64,000 nucleotides of DNA from Lutibacter sp. (GTDB taxonomy: Bacteria; Bacteroidota; Bacteroidia; Flavobacteriales; Flavobacteriaceae), in the NCBI RefSeq assembly GCF_016342705.1, contig NZ_JAEINV010000002.1, positions 248,001-312,000 of the forward strand. Direction: 5' to 3'. Below the pieces are notes generated by a model that did not search any database, was not told the origin of the DNA, and saw only the letters and a list, made by a program, of their open reading frames with translations. A program made the position numbers and the translations under genes. Numbering within the stretch: position 1 is the stretch's first letter; each line of letters opens with the position of its first letter. Shown piece after piece: positions 52,635 through 61,453 of this stretch.

Positions 52635-54365
52635 ATGGCAAATAGAATAGTAGTTGACCCAATTACACGTATAGAAGGTCATTTAAGAATAGAAGCAGAA
52701 ATAAAAGATGGTATTATAGTAGATGCTTTTAGCTCAAGTACCATGGTTAGAGGTATTGAACAAATTGTTAAAGGCCGAGATCCGCGTGATGTTTGGGCAT
52801 TTGTACAACGTACTTGTGGTGTTTGTACAACCGTTCATGCACTTGCTTCAGTTCGCTCTGTAGAAGATGCTTTAGGAATTGCAGTGCCTCCAAACGCCGA
52901 AATGGTTCGTAATATTATGGAAGGTGCTTTGTATATGCACGATCACGCCGTACATTTTTATCATTTGCATGCATTAGACTGGGTAGATGTTGTAAACTGT
53001 TTAAAAGCGGATCCTGCTCAAACTTCAGCCTTAGCGCAAAGTATTTCAAAATGGCCAAAAAGTTCACCTGGTTATTTTTCTGATATTCAAAAAAGAATTC
53101 AAAAATTTGTTGAAAGCGGTCAACTTGGAATTTTCGCCAATGGCTATTGGGGACATCCACAAATGAAATTGCCTGCTGAAGTAAATTTATTAGCGGTGGC
53201 ACATTATTTAGAAGCGTTAGATTGGCAAAAAGAAATTGTAAAAGTACATACCATTTTTGGAGGTAAAAATCCACATCCAAATTATTTAGTTGGTGGAATG
53301 GCTTGTGCTATTAATTCTGATGGCGCTGGAGGTTTAAATGCTGAAAGACTTGCATACGTAGGAAAGTTGTTACAAGACGGAAAAGATTTTATTGAACAAG
53401 TGTATATTCCAGATTTATTAGCCATTGCTTCTTTCTACAAAGATTGGGGAGCTATTGGTAAAGGATTTGGAAATTATATGAGTTATGGTGATTTCCCAAC
53501 TAATGGTTACGCAGATTTATCTAGTTTTAAATTCCCTTCGGGAGTTATTTTAAATGGCGATTTATCAAAAATACATGAGGTAGACCATAGAAATGGTGAT
53601 ATTGAAGAATTTGTAAATAATTCATGGTACAATTATTCTGATGGTGATGATAAAGGAAAACATCCTTGGGATGGTGAAACTAACATTAAATACTCAGGAC
53701 CAAAACCACCATATGAGTTTTTAAATGTGGAGGAAAAATACAGTTTTATTAAAACACCACGTTGGAAAGGTTTACCAATGGAAGTTGGACCTTTAGCACG
53801 TTTATTAGTCGGTTACGGACGTGGAAATAAAGAAATTCAAGATGCTGTAAATGGAGCATTAACTCATTTGGACGTGCCTGTTGATGCATTATTTTCAACA
53901 TTAGGAAGAACTGCTGCTCGTGGAATTGAAACACAATTAGTGGCTAATTGGACCATGGAATTCTACAATACTTTAATGACTAACATTAAAAATGGAGACG
54001 AACGTATGGCAAATATGGACAGTTGGGAACCTTCAACTTGGCCTTCTGAAGCTAAAGGAGTTGGATTTATGGAAGCTCCTCGTGGTGCATTAGCGCATTG
54101 GATTAAAATTAAAGATGGTAAAACTGAAAATTATCAACAAGTGGTACCAAGTACTTGGAATGCTTCACCGCGTGATCCAAAAGGACAACGTTCTGCTTAT
54201 GAATCTTGCCTAATAGGAACACCTGTTGCAGACCCAGAATTACCGTTAGAAATTATAAGAACTATCCACTCTTTTGACCCTTGTATTGCTTGTGCTGTGC
54301 ATTTATATGATGAACATGGAAATCATATTTCGCAAGTTCAAAATATTGCAAGTTGTGAAAGTTAA
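52635..54365 (+). CDS. hyaB: [NiFe]-hydrogenase large subunit
   Basis: 576 residues. It holds the NiFe site: L1 motif RTCGVCTTVH (Cys61, Cys64) and L2 motif DPCIACAVH (Cys550, Cys553, His556). The 20 residues after His556 are the tail removed by the maturation protease once nickel is in place. ITRIEGHLRIE at the start and GNYMSYGDF agree with group 1 uptake enzymes. It lies 11 bases after the small subunit gene and 10 before the cytochrome b gene. Confidence 0.97.
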   Translation: MANRIVVDPITRIEGHLRIEAEIKDGIIVDAFSSSTMVRGIEQIVKGRDPRDVWAFVQRTCGVCTTVHALASVRSVEDALGIAVPPNAEMVRNIMEGALYMHDHAVHFYHLHALDWVDVVNCLKADPAQTSALAQSISKWPKSSPGYFSDIQKRIQKFVESGQLGIFANGYWGHPQMKLPAEVNLLAVAHYLEALDWQKEIVKVHTIFGGKNPHPNYLVGGMACAINSDGAGGLNAERLAYVGKLLQDGKDFIEQVYIPDLLAIASFYKDWGAIGKGFGNYMSYGDFPTNGYADLSSFKFPSGVILNGDLSKIHEVDHRNGDIEEFVNNSWYNYSDGDDKGKHPWDGETNIKYSGPKPPYEFLNVEEKYSFIKTPRWKGLPMEVGPLARLLVGYGRGNKEIQDAVNGALTHLDVPVDALFSTLGRTAARGIETQLVANWTMEFYNTLMTNIKNGDERMANMDSWEPSTWPSEAKGVGFMEAPRGALAHWIKIKDGKTENYQQVVPSTWNASPRDPKGQRSAYESCLIGTPVADPELPLEIIRTIHSFDPCIACAVHLYDEHGNHISQVQNIASCES

Positions 54366-54375
54366 AACGTAAACT

Positions 54376-55098
54376 ATGGAAGCAAAAAAATTTATAAGAG
54401 TCATGGTTTGGGAACTCCCAGTGCGTTTATTTCACTGGTTAAATGTGCTTGCTATTATTGTGCTGTGTATTACAGGTTTTTTAATTGCAAATCCACCGGC
54501 ATTATTGTCAAACGCTGAAGCTACAAATTTACACTCGTTCGGAATCGTTCGTTTTATACATTTTGTAGCTGCTTATATTTTTCTTTTTATTATGATAATG
54601 AGAATTTATTGGTCGTTTGTGGGAAATCAATTTGCTAGTTGGCGTGCTTTTTGGCCATTCAGTAAAAAGAATTGGAATAACTTTTGGCACGTTGTTAAAA
54701 TAGATGTAATGCTCTTAAATGAAGATCATCCAAATATTAAAGATATTAGCGTTGGTCATAATAGTGTTGCAACGTTATCTTATTTAGTGATGTTTTTTAT
54801 AGCAATAATTCAAATATGTACTGGTTTTGCGTTGTATGCAGATACTTCAGGTTGGTGGTTGCCAAAATTATTTTCGTGGGTAGTTCCATTGTTTGGAGGT
54901 GATTTTATGGTTCGCACCATTCATCATGTTGCAATGTGGACATTCATTTTATTTAGTTTAGTACACGTGTATTTAGTTTTTTATCACGATTGGTTAGAAG
55001 GTCGTGGCGAAGTTTCTTCAATGTTTGGAGGCTTTAAATTTGTACGAGAAGATAGAATTAAACATCACGAAGATATTCCAGAAGAAAATAAAAAATAA
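54376..55098 (+). CDS. hyaC: Ni/Fe-hydrogenase b-type cytochrome subunit
   Basis: 240 residues, four main membrane helices. The start VMVWELPVRLFHWLNVLAI has the first haem His, and further His occur in RFIHFVAAYI, IHHVAMWTF and VHVYLVFYHDW. It takes electrons from the small subunit and passes them to the quinone pool, linking H2 oxidation to respiration. It is 10 bases after the large subunit gene. A hairpin follows it. Confidence 0.94.
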   Translation: MEAKKFIRVMVWELPVRLFHWLNVLAIIVLCITGFLIANPPALLSNAEATNLHSFGIVRFIHFVAAYIFLFIMIMRIYWSFVGNQFASWRAFWPFSKKNWNNFWHVVKIDVMLLNEDHPNIKDISVGHNSVATLSYLVMFFIAIIQICTGFALYADTSGWWLPKLFSWVVPLFGGDFMVRTIHHVAMWTFILFSLVHVYLVFYHDWLEGRGEVSSMFGGFKFVREDRIKHHEDIPEENKK

Positions 55099-55110
55099 TA
55101 CATTCTTAAA

Positions 55111-55158
55111 AGTAAATTCATTTTATCACTATTTCAAATAAAATGAATTTGCTTTTTA
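55111..55158 (+). terminator. intra-operon hairpin between structural and maturation genes
   Basis: A stem of AGTAAATTCATTTTAT (55111-55126) with ATAAAATGAATTTGCT (55138-55153), 15 of 16 paired, 11-base loop, followed by TTTTT. It may partly end transcription after hyaC and so lower expression of the maturation genes, or protect the mRNA end. Confidence 0.6.
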
Positions 55159-55172
55159 AAATTTGAAAATAT

Positions 55173-55700
55173 ATGAACGAAAGAACTCCAGTTGCCATTA
55201 GCAGCGATTCCTATTTTTTTGAAAAAGACAAATCCAACAGTATTTTAGTCATGGGTGTTGGCAATTATTTAATGGGTGATGAAGGGATTGGCGTGCATAT
55301 TATTCAGGAAATGAGTAAAATTGAACTACCTGAATATGTTGATATTTTAGATGGCGGAACAGGTGGTTTTTTATTGCTGAATTGTTTTGAAGCCTATAAA
55401 ACCATCATTTTTGTGGATGCAACTATGGATGGAAAACCAGCTGGAACAATTTCTCTTATTCGTCCAAAATTCGCATCGGATTTTCCTTCCGCATTAAGTG
55501 TTCATGATGTTGGTTTAAAAGATATGATTGAAGCAGTGTATTTAATGGATCATATTCCTGATATTCATTTATTTACAGTTTCTATTAAAGAATTAAATCC
55601 TATGACTATAGATTTAAACGACAAAGTTAGAGCCTGTATTCCTGAAATTATTGATAATATTTTAAGCCATTCAGAAGCACTTCACCTAAAAAAAGTGTAA
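55173..55700 (+). CDS. hyaD: hydrogenase maturation protease (HyaD/HupD family)
   Basis: 175 residues. VMGVGNYLMGDEGIGVHIIQEM carries the Glu and the first nickel-sensing position; Asp in ILDGGTGGF and His in VHDVGLKDM complete the metal-binding set. It cuts the large-subunit tail after His556. It follows the hairpin after hyaC and starts 31 bases before hypF. The first 25 residues are an extra N-terminal stretch compared with HybD; a later start codon is possible but none is better placed. Confidence 0.93.
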   Translation: MNERTPVAISSDSYFFEKDKSNSILVMGVGNYLMGDEGIGVHIIQEMSKIELPEYVDILDGGTGGFLLLNCFEAYKTIIFVDATMDGKPAGTISLIRPKFASDFPSALSVHDVGLKDMIEAVYLMDHIPDIHLFTVSIKELNPMTIDLNDKVRACIPEIIDNILSHSEALHLKKV

Positions 55701-55731
55701 ATTTATAGTAACCTATAAAGCTATAAATTAA

Positions 55732-57987
55732 ATGGTTAAAACCTATAAAATTAGAGTTTCCGGACAAGTTCAGGGTGTAGGTTTTCGGCCATATGTTTAT
55801 ATGTTGGCTATAAAATTCAATTTAAAAGGTACGGTTTCAAACAATGAATACGGAGTATTGATTTTTGCTTGTGGAGAACCGCAAAATATATCTGCCTTTT
55901 ATAAAAAATTAATAAATTTTCCACCGCCAGCTTCCAACATTCAAAACAGTTTAATTGAAGAAATTGAAAGTCGAAAATTTGAAGGTTTTAAAATAATTCC
56001 TAGTGAAAAAGGCGGAAAATTAAACTTACCATTAACACCTGATTTTGCCATTTGTGATGACTGTAAAAATGAAATCAAAAATCCAAAGAACAAACGTTTC
56101 AATTATCCTTTCACAACGTGCGTAAATTGCGGCCCTAGATATGCAATTACAGAAAATTTTCCTTTTGAAAGAAGTAATACAAATATTGATGAATTTCCAA
56201 TGTGTGTTGATTGTATGGAAGAATACACAAATCCAATCAATAGAAGATTTCATTCGCAAACAAATACGTGTTCAACCTGTGGAATTGATTTAGTTTTAAT
56301 AAATGCTGAGGGAAAAACAGTTGAAACTTCAAAAGATACTATTTTTAATAGTGTTGCCTTTTTACTTTCTGAAGGAAATATTGTTGCTATTAAAAACACA
56401 AGTGGTTATTTACTCTGTTGCAATGCCGAAAATAAAAATGTTATTCAAAAGTTAAGAGAAAAAAAACATCGTCCAAAAAAACCGTTTGCAGTATTATTCC
56501 CGTCGCTGGAGAAACTTCAAAAAGAAGTTGAAATTAGCCAAAACGAAAAGGAATCACTTACTTCAACGGAAAGTCCAATTACTATAATTTCATCAAAAAA
56601 CTACACTGGAAATTTAGCTTTAAATACAATTGCTCCAAACCTAAAACAACTTGGTGTAATGTTACCTTATACAGGTATTTTACAGTTATTGGCAAATGAA
56701 TTAAGTTTTCCCATTGTTGCAACCAGCGGAAATATTCATGGATCACCAATTATTTGCGAAAATAATGAAGCATTTGAAAAATTAAAACAAGTAGCTGACT
56801 ATTTTTTACAACATAATTTAAAAATTACACATCCACAAGATGATTCTTTAGTGAAATTGAGCGCAAAGTTTCAACAAAAAACTATGTTTAGGCGCTCACG
56901 AGGTTTTGCGCCAAATTATATGAATATTGATATTCAATCTGAAGAAAAAATATTGGCTATGGGCGCCGATTTAAAAAGTAGTTTTGCATATTATCCGAAT
57001 AGTTTTTTATATATAAGTCAGTATATTGGGAATTTAGAAAATTTTGATGTTTACAATCGGTTTTCTTCGGAAGTAAACTCATTTATAAACATATTTGAAC
57101 AACAACCAGAAGTTATTTTAGTGGATAAACATCCGTTGTATCAAAGTTCGCAATTTGGCAAAGAATTGGCTCAAAAAACGAATGCTAAAATTATTGAAAT
57201 TCAACATCATAAAGCACATTTTGCAGCAATTTTAGGAGAACATCATTTATTTAAAGAAAAAGTATTAGGTGTTGTTTTTGATGGCACTGGTTTTGGTGAT
57301 GATGCACAAATTTGGGGCGGAGAATTCTTTATTTATTCAAATAATTCTATTGACAGAATTGGACATATTGAAAACTTTAATTGGTTGTTAGGCGATAAAA
57401 TGTCCAAAGAACCTCGTTTATCTTTGTTTTCGCTGGCTTCAGAAGAAATGAATGACGTTTTAGTACAAAAATTCACATCAACTGAATTAAAAAATTATAG
57501 TTATTTAAAGAAAAATAATCAACTTAAAACATCTTCGGTCGGGAGATTATTTGACGCCGTTGCTTCTTTATTAAATATTTCTGATTATAATTCCTACGAA
57601 GGTGAAGCCGCTATTTTATTGGAAAATTCAATTGACAATTATAATTTAAAAAACTGTAAAAACTATTTAAATTCAACGGATGTTATTTCTGCTAATAAAA
57701 TAATTTCGGCAGTATATAAAGATATTCAACAAGAAAATTCAACAGCAAATATTATTGCTAATTTTTTATTTACGTTGGCAACTTCCATTTTAAAAATGGC
57801 TAAAAAACACCATTTTAAATATATTGCTTGCAGTGGAGGTGTTTTTCAAAACACAACTTTGGTAGATATGCTTTTAGAATTAGCTCCAAAAGAAATTAAA
57901 TTGTATTTTCATAGAGAATTATCACCAAACGATGAAAATATTTCCTTTGGACAAATCATGTATTATTTGAAAATAAAATTAAAATAG
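55732..57987 (+). CDS. hypF: carbamoyltransferase HypF
   Basis: 751 residues in the usual four-part order: acylphosphatase (VSGQVQGVGFRPYVY, residues about 8-90), two zinc fingers (CDDCKNEI...CVNCGPRY and CVDCMEEY...CSTCGID), YrdC-like nucleotide-binding domain (about 200-380) and a Kae1-like carbamoyltransferase domain (IQHHKAHFAAILGEH, GVVFDGTGFGDD, CSGGVFQNT). It makes the cyanide precursor for the active-site iron together with HypE. It is 31 bases after the protease gene; a repeat element follows it. Confidence 0.96.
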   Translation: MVKTYKIRVSGQVQGVGFRPYVYMLAIKFNLKGTVSNNEYGVLIFACGEPQNISAFYKKLINFPPPASNIQNSLIEEIESRKFEGFKIIPSEKGGKLNLPLTPDFAICDDCKNEIKNPKNKRFNYPFTTCVNCGPRYAITENFPFERSNTNIDEFPMCVDCMEEYTNPINRRFHSQTNTCSTCGIDLVLINAEGKTVETSKDTIFNSVAFLLSEGNIVAIKNTSGYLLCCNAENKNVIQKLREKKHRPKKPFAVLFPSLEKLQKEVEISQNEKESLTSTESPITIISSKNYTGNLALNTIAPNLKQLGVMLPYTGILQLLANELSFPIVATSGNIHGSPIICENNEAFEKLKQVADYFLQHNLKITHPQDDSLVKLSAKFQQKTMFRRSRGFAPNYMNIDIQSEEKILAMGADLKSSFAYYPNSFLYISQYIGNLENFDVYNRFSSEVNSFINIFEQQPEVILVDKHPLYQSSQFGKELAQKTNAKIIEIQHHKAHFAAILGEHHLFKEKVLGVVFDGTGFGDDAQIWGGEFFIYSNNSIDRIGHIENFNWLLGDKMSKEPRLSLFSLASEEMNDVLVQKFTSTELKNYSYLKKNNQLKTSSVGRLFDAVASLLNISDYNSYEGEAAILLENSIDNYNLKNCKNYLNSTDVISANKIISAVYKDIQQENSTANIIANFLFTLATSILKMAKKHHFKYIACSGGVFQNTTLVDMLLELAPKEIKLYFHRELSPNDENISFGQIMYYLKIKLK

Positions 57988-58007
57988 ATTTAAAAAATAT
58001 AATTTAC

Positions 58008-58085
58008 GTCAACCTGAACTTGTTTCAGGTTCTCATAATCATTGGTTGTAAGTTTGATGAGATTCTGAAATAAATTGAGAATGAC
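58008..58085. repeat. intergenic palindromic repeat, copy 3
   Basis: The left arm begins GTCAACCTGAACTTG and ends TTTCAGGTTCTCAT (58008-58036 region); the right arm (58057-58085) begins ATGAGATTCTGAAA and ends GAGAATGAC. About 21 of 29 positions pair. It is the same family as the copies at 22563 and 35444, inserted between hypF and hypD. Confidence 0.75.
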
Positions 58086-58137
58086 CCTTTTTAAAACTTA
58101 TTAAATGCCTTTATGATAGGTGCAAAAAAACATAGAA

Positions 58138-59223
58138 ATGAAGTATTTAAGTGAATACAGAAATTTAGAAGAAACTAAGAAAATCTTAGATGAAATTCAC
58201 AAAATTACAACGCGTGAGTGGAACATTATGGAGATTTGCGGAGGTCAAACGCATAGTTTAGTAAAAAACGGTATTTTAGAATTATTACCTGAAAAAGTGC
58301 GCATGATTCATGGCCCGGGTTGCCCCGTTTGTGTTACACCTTTAAACTTAATTGACAAAGCGATAGAGTTGTTAGAAAAAGGTGTAATTGTGTGTTCGTT
58401 TGGCGATATGATTCGTGTTCCGGGAAGTAAAAAAAGCTTATTAGAAGCCAAAGCGTTGGGTGGCGATTTACGCATTTTATATTCACCCATTGAAGCAGTT
58501 TCTATTGCAAAAGAAAATCCAGATAAGGAAGTTGTATTTTTCGCTGTTGGATTTGAAACTACTGCACCCGCAAATGCTTTATCGGTTTTACATGCTGAAA
58601 AAGAAGGAATTTCAAATTATTCAATTTTAGCATCTCATGTGTTGGTGCCGCCAGCAATGGAAGCTATTTTAGATGATAAATTCTGTACAATTGATGCTTT
58701 TTTAGGCGCAGGTCACGTTTGTGCAATTATGGGAACTAAAGAATATAATCCGTTAGTGGAGAAATATAAAATTCCAATTGTAGTAACTGGTTTTGAACCG
58801 TTGGATTTGGTTCAAGGTATTTATTTGGCTGTAAAACAGTTGGAAGCAGGAAAATACAAACTAGAAAATCAATATTCTCGCATTGTAAAAGAAGAGGGGA
58901 ATATTGCAGCCATTAATGTTATTAATAAAATATTTGAAATTGGCAATAGAGAATGGCGCGGTATAGGTGAAATTCCAAATAGCGGATATGTTATTAAAGA
59001 AGCATATAGAAAATATGATGCTGAAGCAAAGTTTGATATCAGTAACATAAAGGTACCTGAAAATCCGAATTGTATTGCTGGCCAAATTTTAAGAGGAATT
59101 AAAAAGCCTCATGAATGTGAGCAATTTGGAAAAGCTTGCAAGCCAGCTAATCCGTTAGGCGCTCCAATGGTATCTTCGGAAGGAGCGTGCGCAGCATATT
59201 ATCATTTTTCAAACAATTTATAA
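58138..59223 (+). CDS. hypD: hydrogenase formation protein HypD
   Basis: 361 residues from the ATG at 58138, giving the typical start MKYLSEYRN; a GTG six codons upstream is less likely. Cys-rich motifs are present: EICGGQTHS, HGPGCPVCVTP, GAGHVCAIMG and the C-terminal cluster site spanning CIAGQILRG, HECEQFGKAC and the final SEGACAAYY. With HypC it builds the Fe(CN)2CO unit using a [4Fe-4S] cluster. Followed by hypE after 9 bases. Confidence 0.95.
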   Translation: MKYLSEYRNLEETKKILDEIHKITTREWNIMEICGGQTHSLVKNGILELLPEKVRMIHGPGCPVCVTPLNLIDKAIELLEKGVIVCSFGDMIRVPGSKKSLLEAKALGGDLRILYSPIEAVSIAKENPDKEVVFFAVGFETTAPANALSVLHAEKEGISNYSILASHVLVPPAMEAILDDKFCTIDAFLGAGHVCAIMGTKEYNPLVEKYKIPIVVTGFEPLDLVQGIYLAVKQLEAGKYKLENQYSRIVKEEGNIAAINVINKIFEIGNREWRGIGEIPNSGYVIKEAYRKYDAEAKFDISNIKVPENPNCIAGQILRGIKKPHECEQFGKACKPANPLGAPMVSSEGACAAYYHFSNNL

Positions 59224-59232
59224 TTAGTTAAA

Positions 59233-60258
59233 ATGGATATAAATAATTTAGGATTTACAACAATTAATTTAGGACATGGAAGTGGTGGTGAGTTAACTAG
59301 AAAATTATTAGACAACCTTATATTTTCTGTTTTTAGCAATCCTTATTTAAATGAAAAACACGACGGTGCTATTGTTAAAATGGAAGGTAAAATGGCTATT
59401 TCTACAGATAGTTTTGTAATTACACCTATATTTTTTAAAGGTGGAAATATTGGAAGTTTAGCTGTTCACGGAACGGTAAATGATGTTGCCATGTGCGGTG
59501 CCATTCCAAAATATTTATCCTTGGCTTTTATTATTGAAGAAGGATTGGGTGTAGTTGAATTTTATAACATCATAAAATCGATTAAAAAAGCGGCTGATGA
59601 AAGTGGTGTTATTATTGTTACTGGCGATACAAAAGTTGTTGAAAAGGGAAAAGGCGATAAAATTTTTATAAATACCACAGGTTTTGGAGAAGTGCATCCA
59701 AAAGCAAGTATTTCAATGGACAACATTAATGTTGGTGATAGAATAATAGTCAACGGGTTTATTGCGCAACATGGAATGGCCATAATGAGTGAACGAAAAG
59801 GCTTAGAATTTGAATCGGATATTCAAAGCGATTCAACCAATTTAAACTATTTGGTAAAAGATTTATTAGATGCATTTGGCAATAAAATAAAATTATTTAG
59901 AGATCCAACTCGTGGAGGTTTGGGAACTGTTTTACATGAAATTGCCACTGATATTGAATTGGGTGTTTTTATAAAAGAAGTTCAAATTCCTATAGAAAAA
60001 CAAGTTGCTGCTGCTTGTGAAATGTTAGGTTTAGATCCTATGTATGTTGCAAATGAAGGTGTGTTTATTGCTATCGTAGATCCAAGTGTAGAAAATGAAG
60101 TTTTAGCATTAATGAGAAATCATGAGAAAGGCAAAAACGCATCAATAATTGGTGAAATTACAGAAGAACATCCAAATAAAGTAGTTTTAAAAAGTTTAAT
60201 AGGTGGAAAAAGAATTGTAAGTCCCTTAGTTGGTGAACAATTGCCTAGAATTTGTTAG
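59233..60258 (+). CDS. hypE: hydrogenase maturation protein HypE
   Basis: 341 residues. AIR-synthase-like ATPase fold (GHGSGGELTRKLL at the start, TDSFVITPIFFKGGNIG, RDPTRGGLGTVLHEIA). The C-terminus is LPRIC, in which the last Cys receives the carbamoyl group from HypF and is dehydrated to thiocyanate. The final residue is exactly this Cys, as required. The gene end overlaps the convergent nickel-transporter gene by 4 bases. Confidence 0.96.
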   Translation: MDINNLGFTTINLGHGSGGELTRKLLDNLIFSVFSNPYLNEKHDGAIVKMEGKMAISTDSFVITPIFFKGGNIGSLAVHGTVNDVAMCGAIPKYLSLAFIIEEGLGVVEFYNIIKSIKKAADESGVIIVTGDTKVVEKGKGDKIFINTTGFGEVHPKASISMDNINVGDRIIVNGFIAQHGMAIMSERKGLEFESDIQSDSTNLNYLVKDLLDAFGNKIKLFRDPTRGGLGTVLHEIATDIELGVFIKEVQIPIEKQVAAACEMLGLDPMYVANEGVFIAIVDPSVENEVLALMRNHEKGKNASIIGEITEEHPNKVVLKSLIGGKRIVSPLVGEQLPRIC

Positions 60259-60956
60259 TTAGCAAATATCCAATAAACACCAATTATTAAAGCAAATAAA
60301 CCTCCAGCCAAGCGAATTCCTTTAAAAAAGGTTTCATTATGGTCTTGCTTGGAATAAGCAGCTACTTTTCCAATAACCATGGCAAAAGCCATCATGGCAA
60401 TTAGTGTACCTATTCCAAAACCAATAATATATTTTACAGAATCTAATTTAGACGAAAAACCAATAACAGGTAAAAAAAGTAAAAAATGAGCAACTCCAGC
60501 AAGTCCATGTATAAAGCCAAAAGATAAAGAAGCTATATTTCCTTGCTTTAAATTTGGATGCGAATGCGTGTGTACTTTTTCAGAAGTATGCTTGTGTTGG
60601 TGCTCGTGTATTATTGGATTTCCATTACTATGAACATGAGTATGCTTGTGTTTTTTCTCTTCTTTAAAAATTTTAAAAAAAATCCACAAGCCTAATCCTA
60701 CTAAAATAACTCCAACAAATTGTTCGCTATGTTCAGAAATTTTTTCAACCGGAATTAATTCTTTAAAAATTAAAAATAGAATTCCAATAAAAAGCATACC
60801 CGTTAAATGGCCAATTCCCCAGAATAATCCAACTTTCCATGCCTTCTTTTTACTTTCTATAGCAAATGGTGTTACGGCAGCTAAATGATCTGGCCCAGAA
60901 ATTACGTGAAGTGCTGCTGCAATTATTCCTGCAAACAAGGGAAAAGTTAATTCCAT
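60255..60956 (-). CDS. nickel transporter of the NiCoT/UreH type
   Basis: 233 residues, six membrane helices. Helix 1 carries the HVISGPDHLAAVTPF block (H-x5-DH), the metal-recognition motif of NiCoT and UreH/HupE-like permeases; GHLTGM and FGFIHGLAGVAHFL follow. The loop after helix 3 (about 105-140) is a His-rich stretch with HKHTHVHSNGN and HEHQHKH. Its position at the end of the hydrogenase island, overlapping hypE by 4 bases on the opposite strand, supports nickel uptake for HypA/HypB. An RcnA-like exporter role cannot be excluded by sequence. Confidence 0.82.
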   Translation of the reverse strand: MELTFPLFAGIIAAALHVISGPDHLAAVTPFAIESKKKAWKVGLFWGIGHLTGMLFIGILFLIFKELIPVEKISEHSEQFVGVILVGLGLWIFFKIFKEEKKHKHTHVHSNGNPIIHEHQHKHTSEKVHTHSHPNLKQGNIASLSFGFIHGLAGVAHFLLFLPVIGFSSKLDSVKYIIGFGIGTLIAMMAFAMVIGKVAAYSKQDHNETFFKGIRLAGGLFALIIGVYWIFAN

Positions 60957-61062
60957 AACTGTAAATTATAACGTAATAAATTTACAATTTATTTGTAATA
61001 TTCAACTAGTTAGAGAAAATACTTTGAAAGGGATAAATAATTTTTTAAGTAATCTATTAAAA

Positions 61063-61094
61063 TAAAAAAGCCGAAACAAATTGTTTCGGCTTTT
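61063..61094 (-). terminator. rho-independent terminator of the tRNA transcript
   Basis: A long stem AAAAGCCGAAACAA (61066-61079) with TTGTTTCGGCTTTT (61081-61094). Read on the minus strand it ends in a T-run and lies 5 bases after tRNA-Leu. Confidence 0.88.
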
Positions 61095-61098
61095 AAAG

Positions 61099-61184
61099 TA
61101 CAAGAGGCGGGACTTGAACCCGCACGGGCCTTACAGCCCACTGGATTTTAAGTCCAGCGTGTCTACCAATTCCACCACTCCTGC
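61099..61184 (-). tRNA. tRNA-Leu (UAA)
   Basis: 86 nt with a long variable arm as expected for Leu. The acceptor stem GCAGGAG pairs with CTCTTGT (G-U pairs at the end and at position 4), discriminator A. D-loop GTGGAATTGGTAGACAC, anticodon loop with TAA, T-arm CGGGTTCAAGTCCCG. CCA is not encoded. Co-transcribed with tRNA-Gly. Confidence 0.96.
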
Positions 61185-61204
61185 ATTGGTACTTTATATT
61201 GTAG

Positions 61205-61276
61205 AGCGAAAGACGGGATTTGAACCCGCGACCCTCACCTTGGCAAGGTGATGCTCTACCCCTGAGCTACTTTCGC
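61205..61276 (-). tRNA. tRNA-Gly (GCC)
   Basis: 72 nt. The acceptor stem GCGAAAG pairs with CTTTCGC, discriminator T. D-arm AGCTCAGGGGTAGAGC, anticodon stem CACCTT/AAGGTG with GCC in the loop, T-arm CGGGTTCAAATCCCG. CCA is not encoded. It lies 20 bases upstream of tRNA-Leu on the same strand. Confidence 0.97.
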
Positions 61277-61453
61277 AGTCATTGTTTTAAAGAACATTCA
61301 TTTAATCTCTTAAATGCGAGGGCAAATTTAAAACAATTCTCTTAATAGCAAAGACTTTTTTTAAATTTATTTCAATATTTTTTTTAATCCCCTTATTATA
61401 AGGTTGTAATTGTCCAATAAAAAAATATCTTTGCACATATTATAACTAAATAA

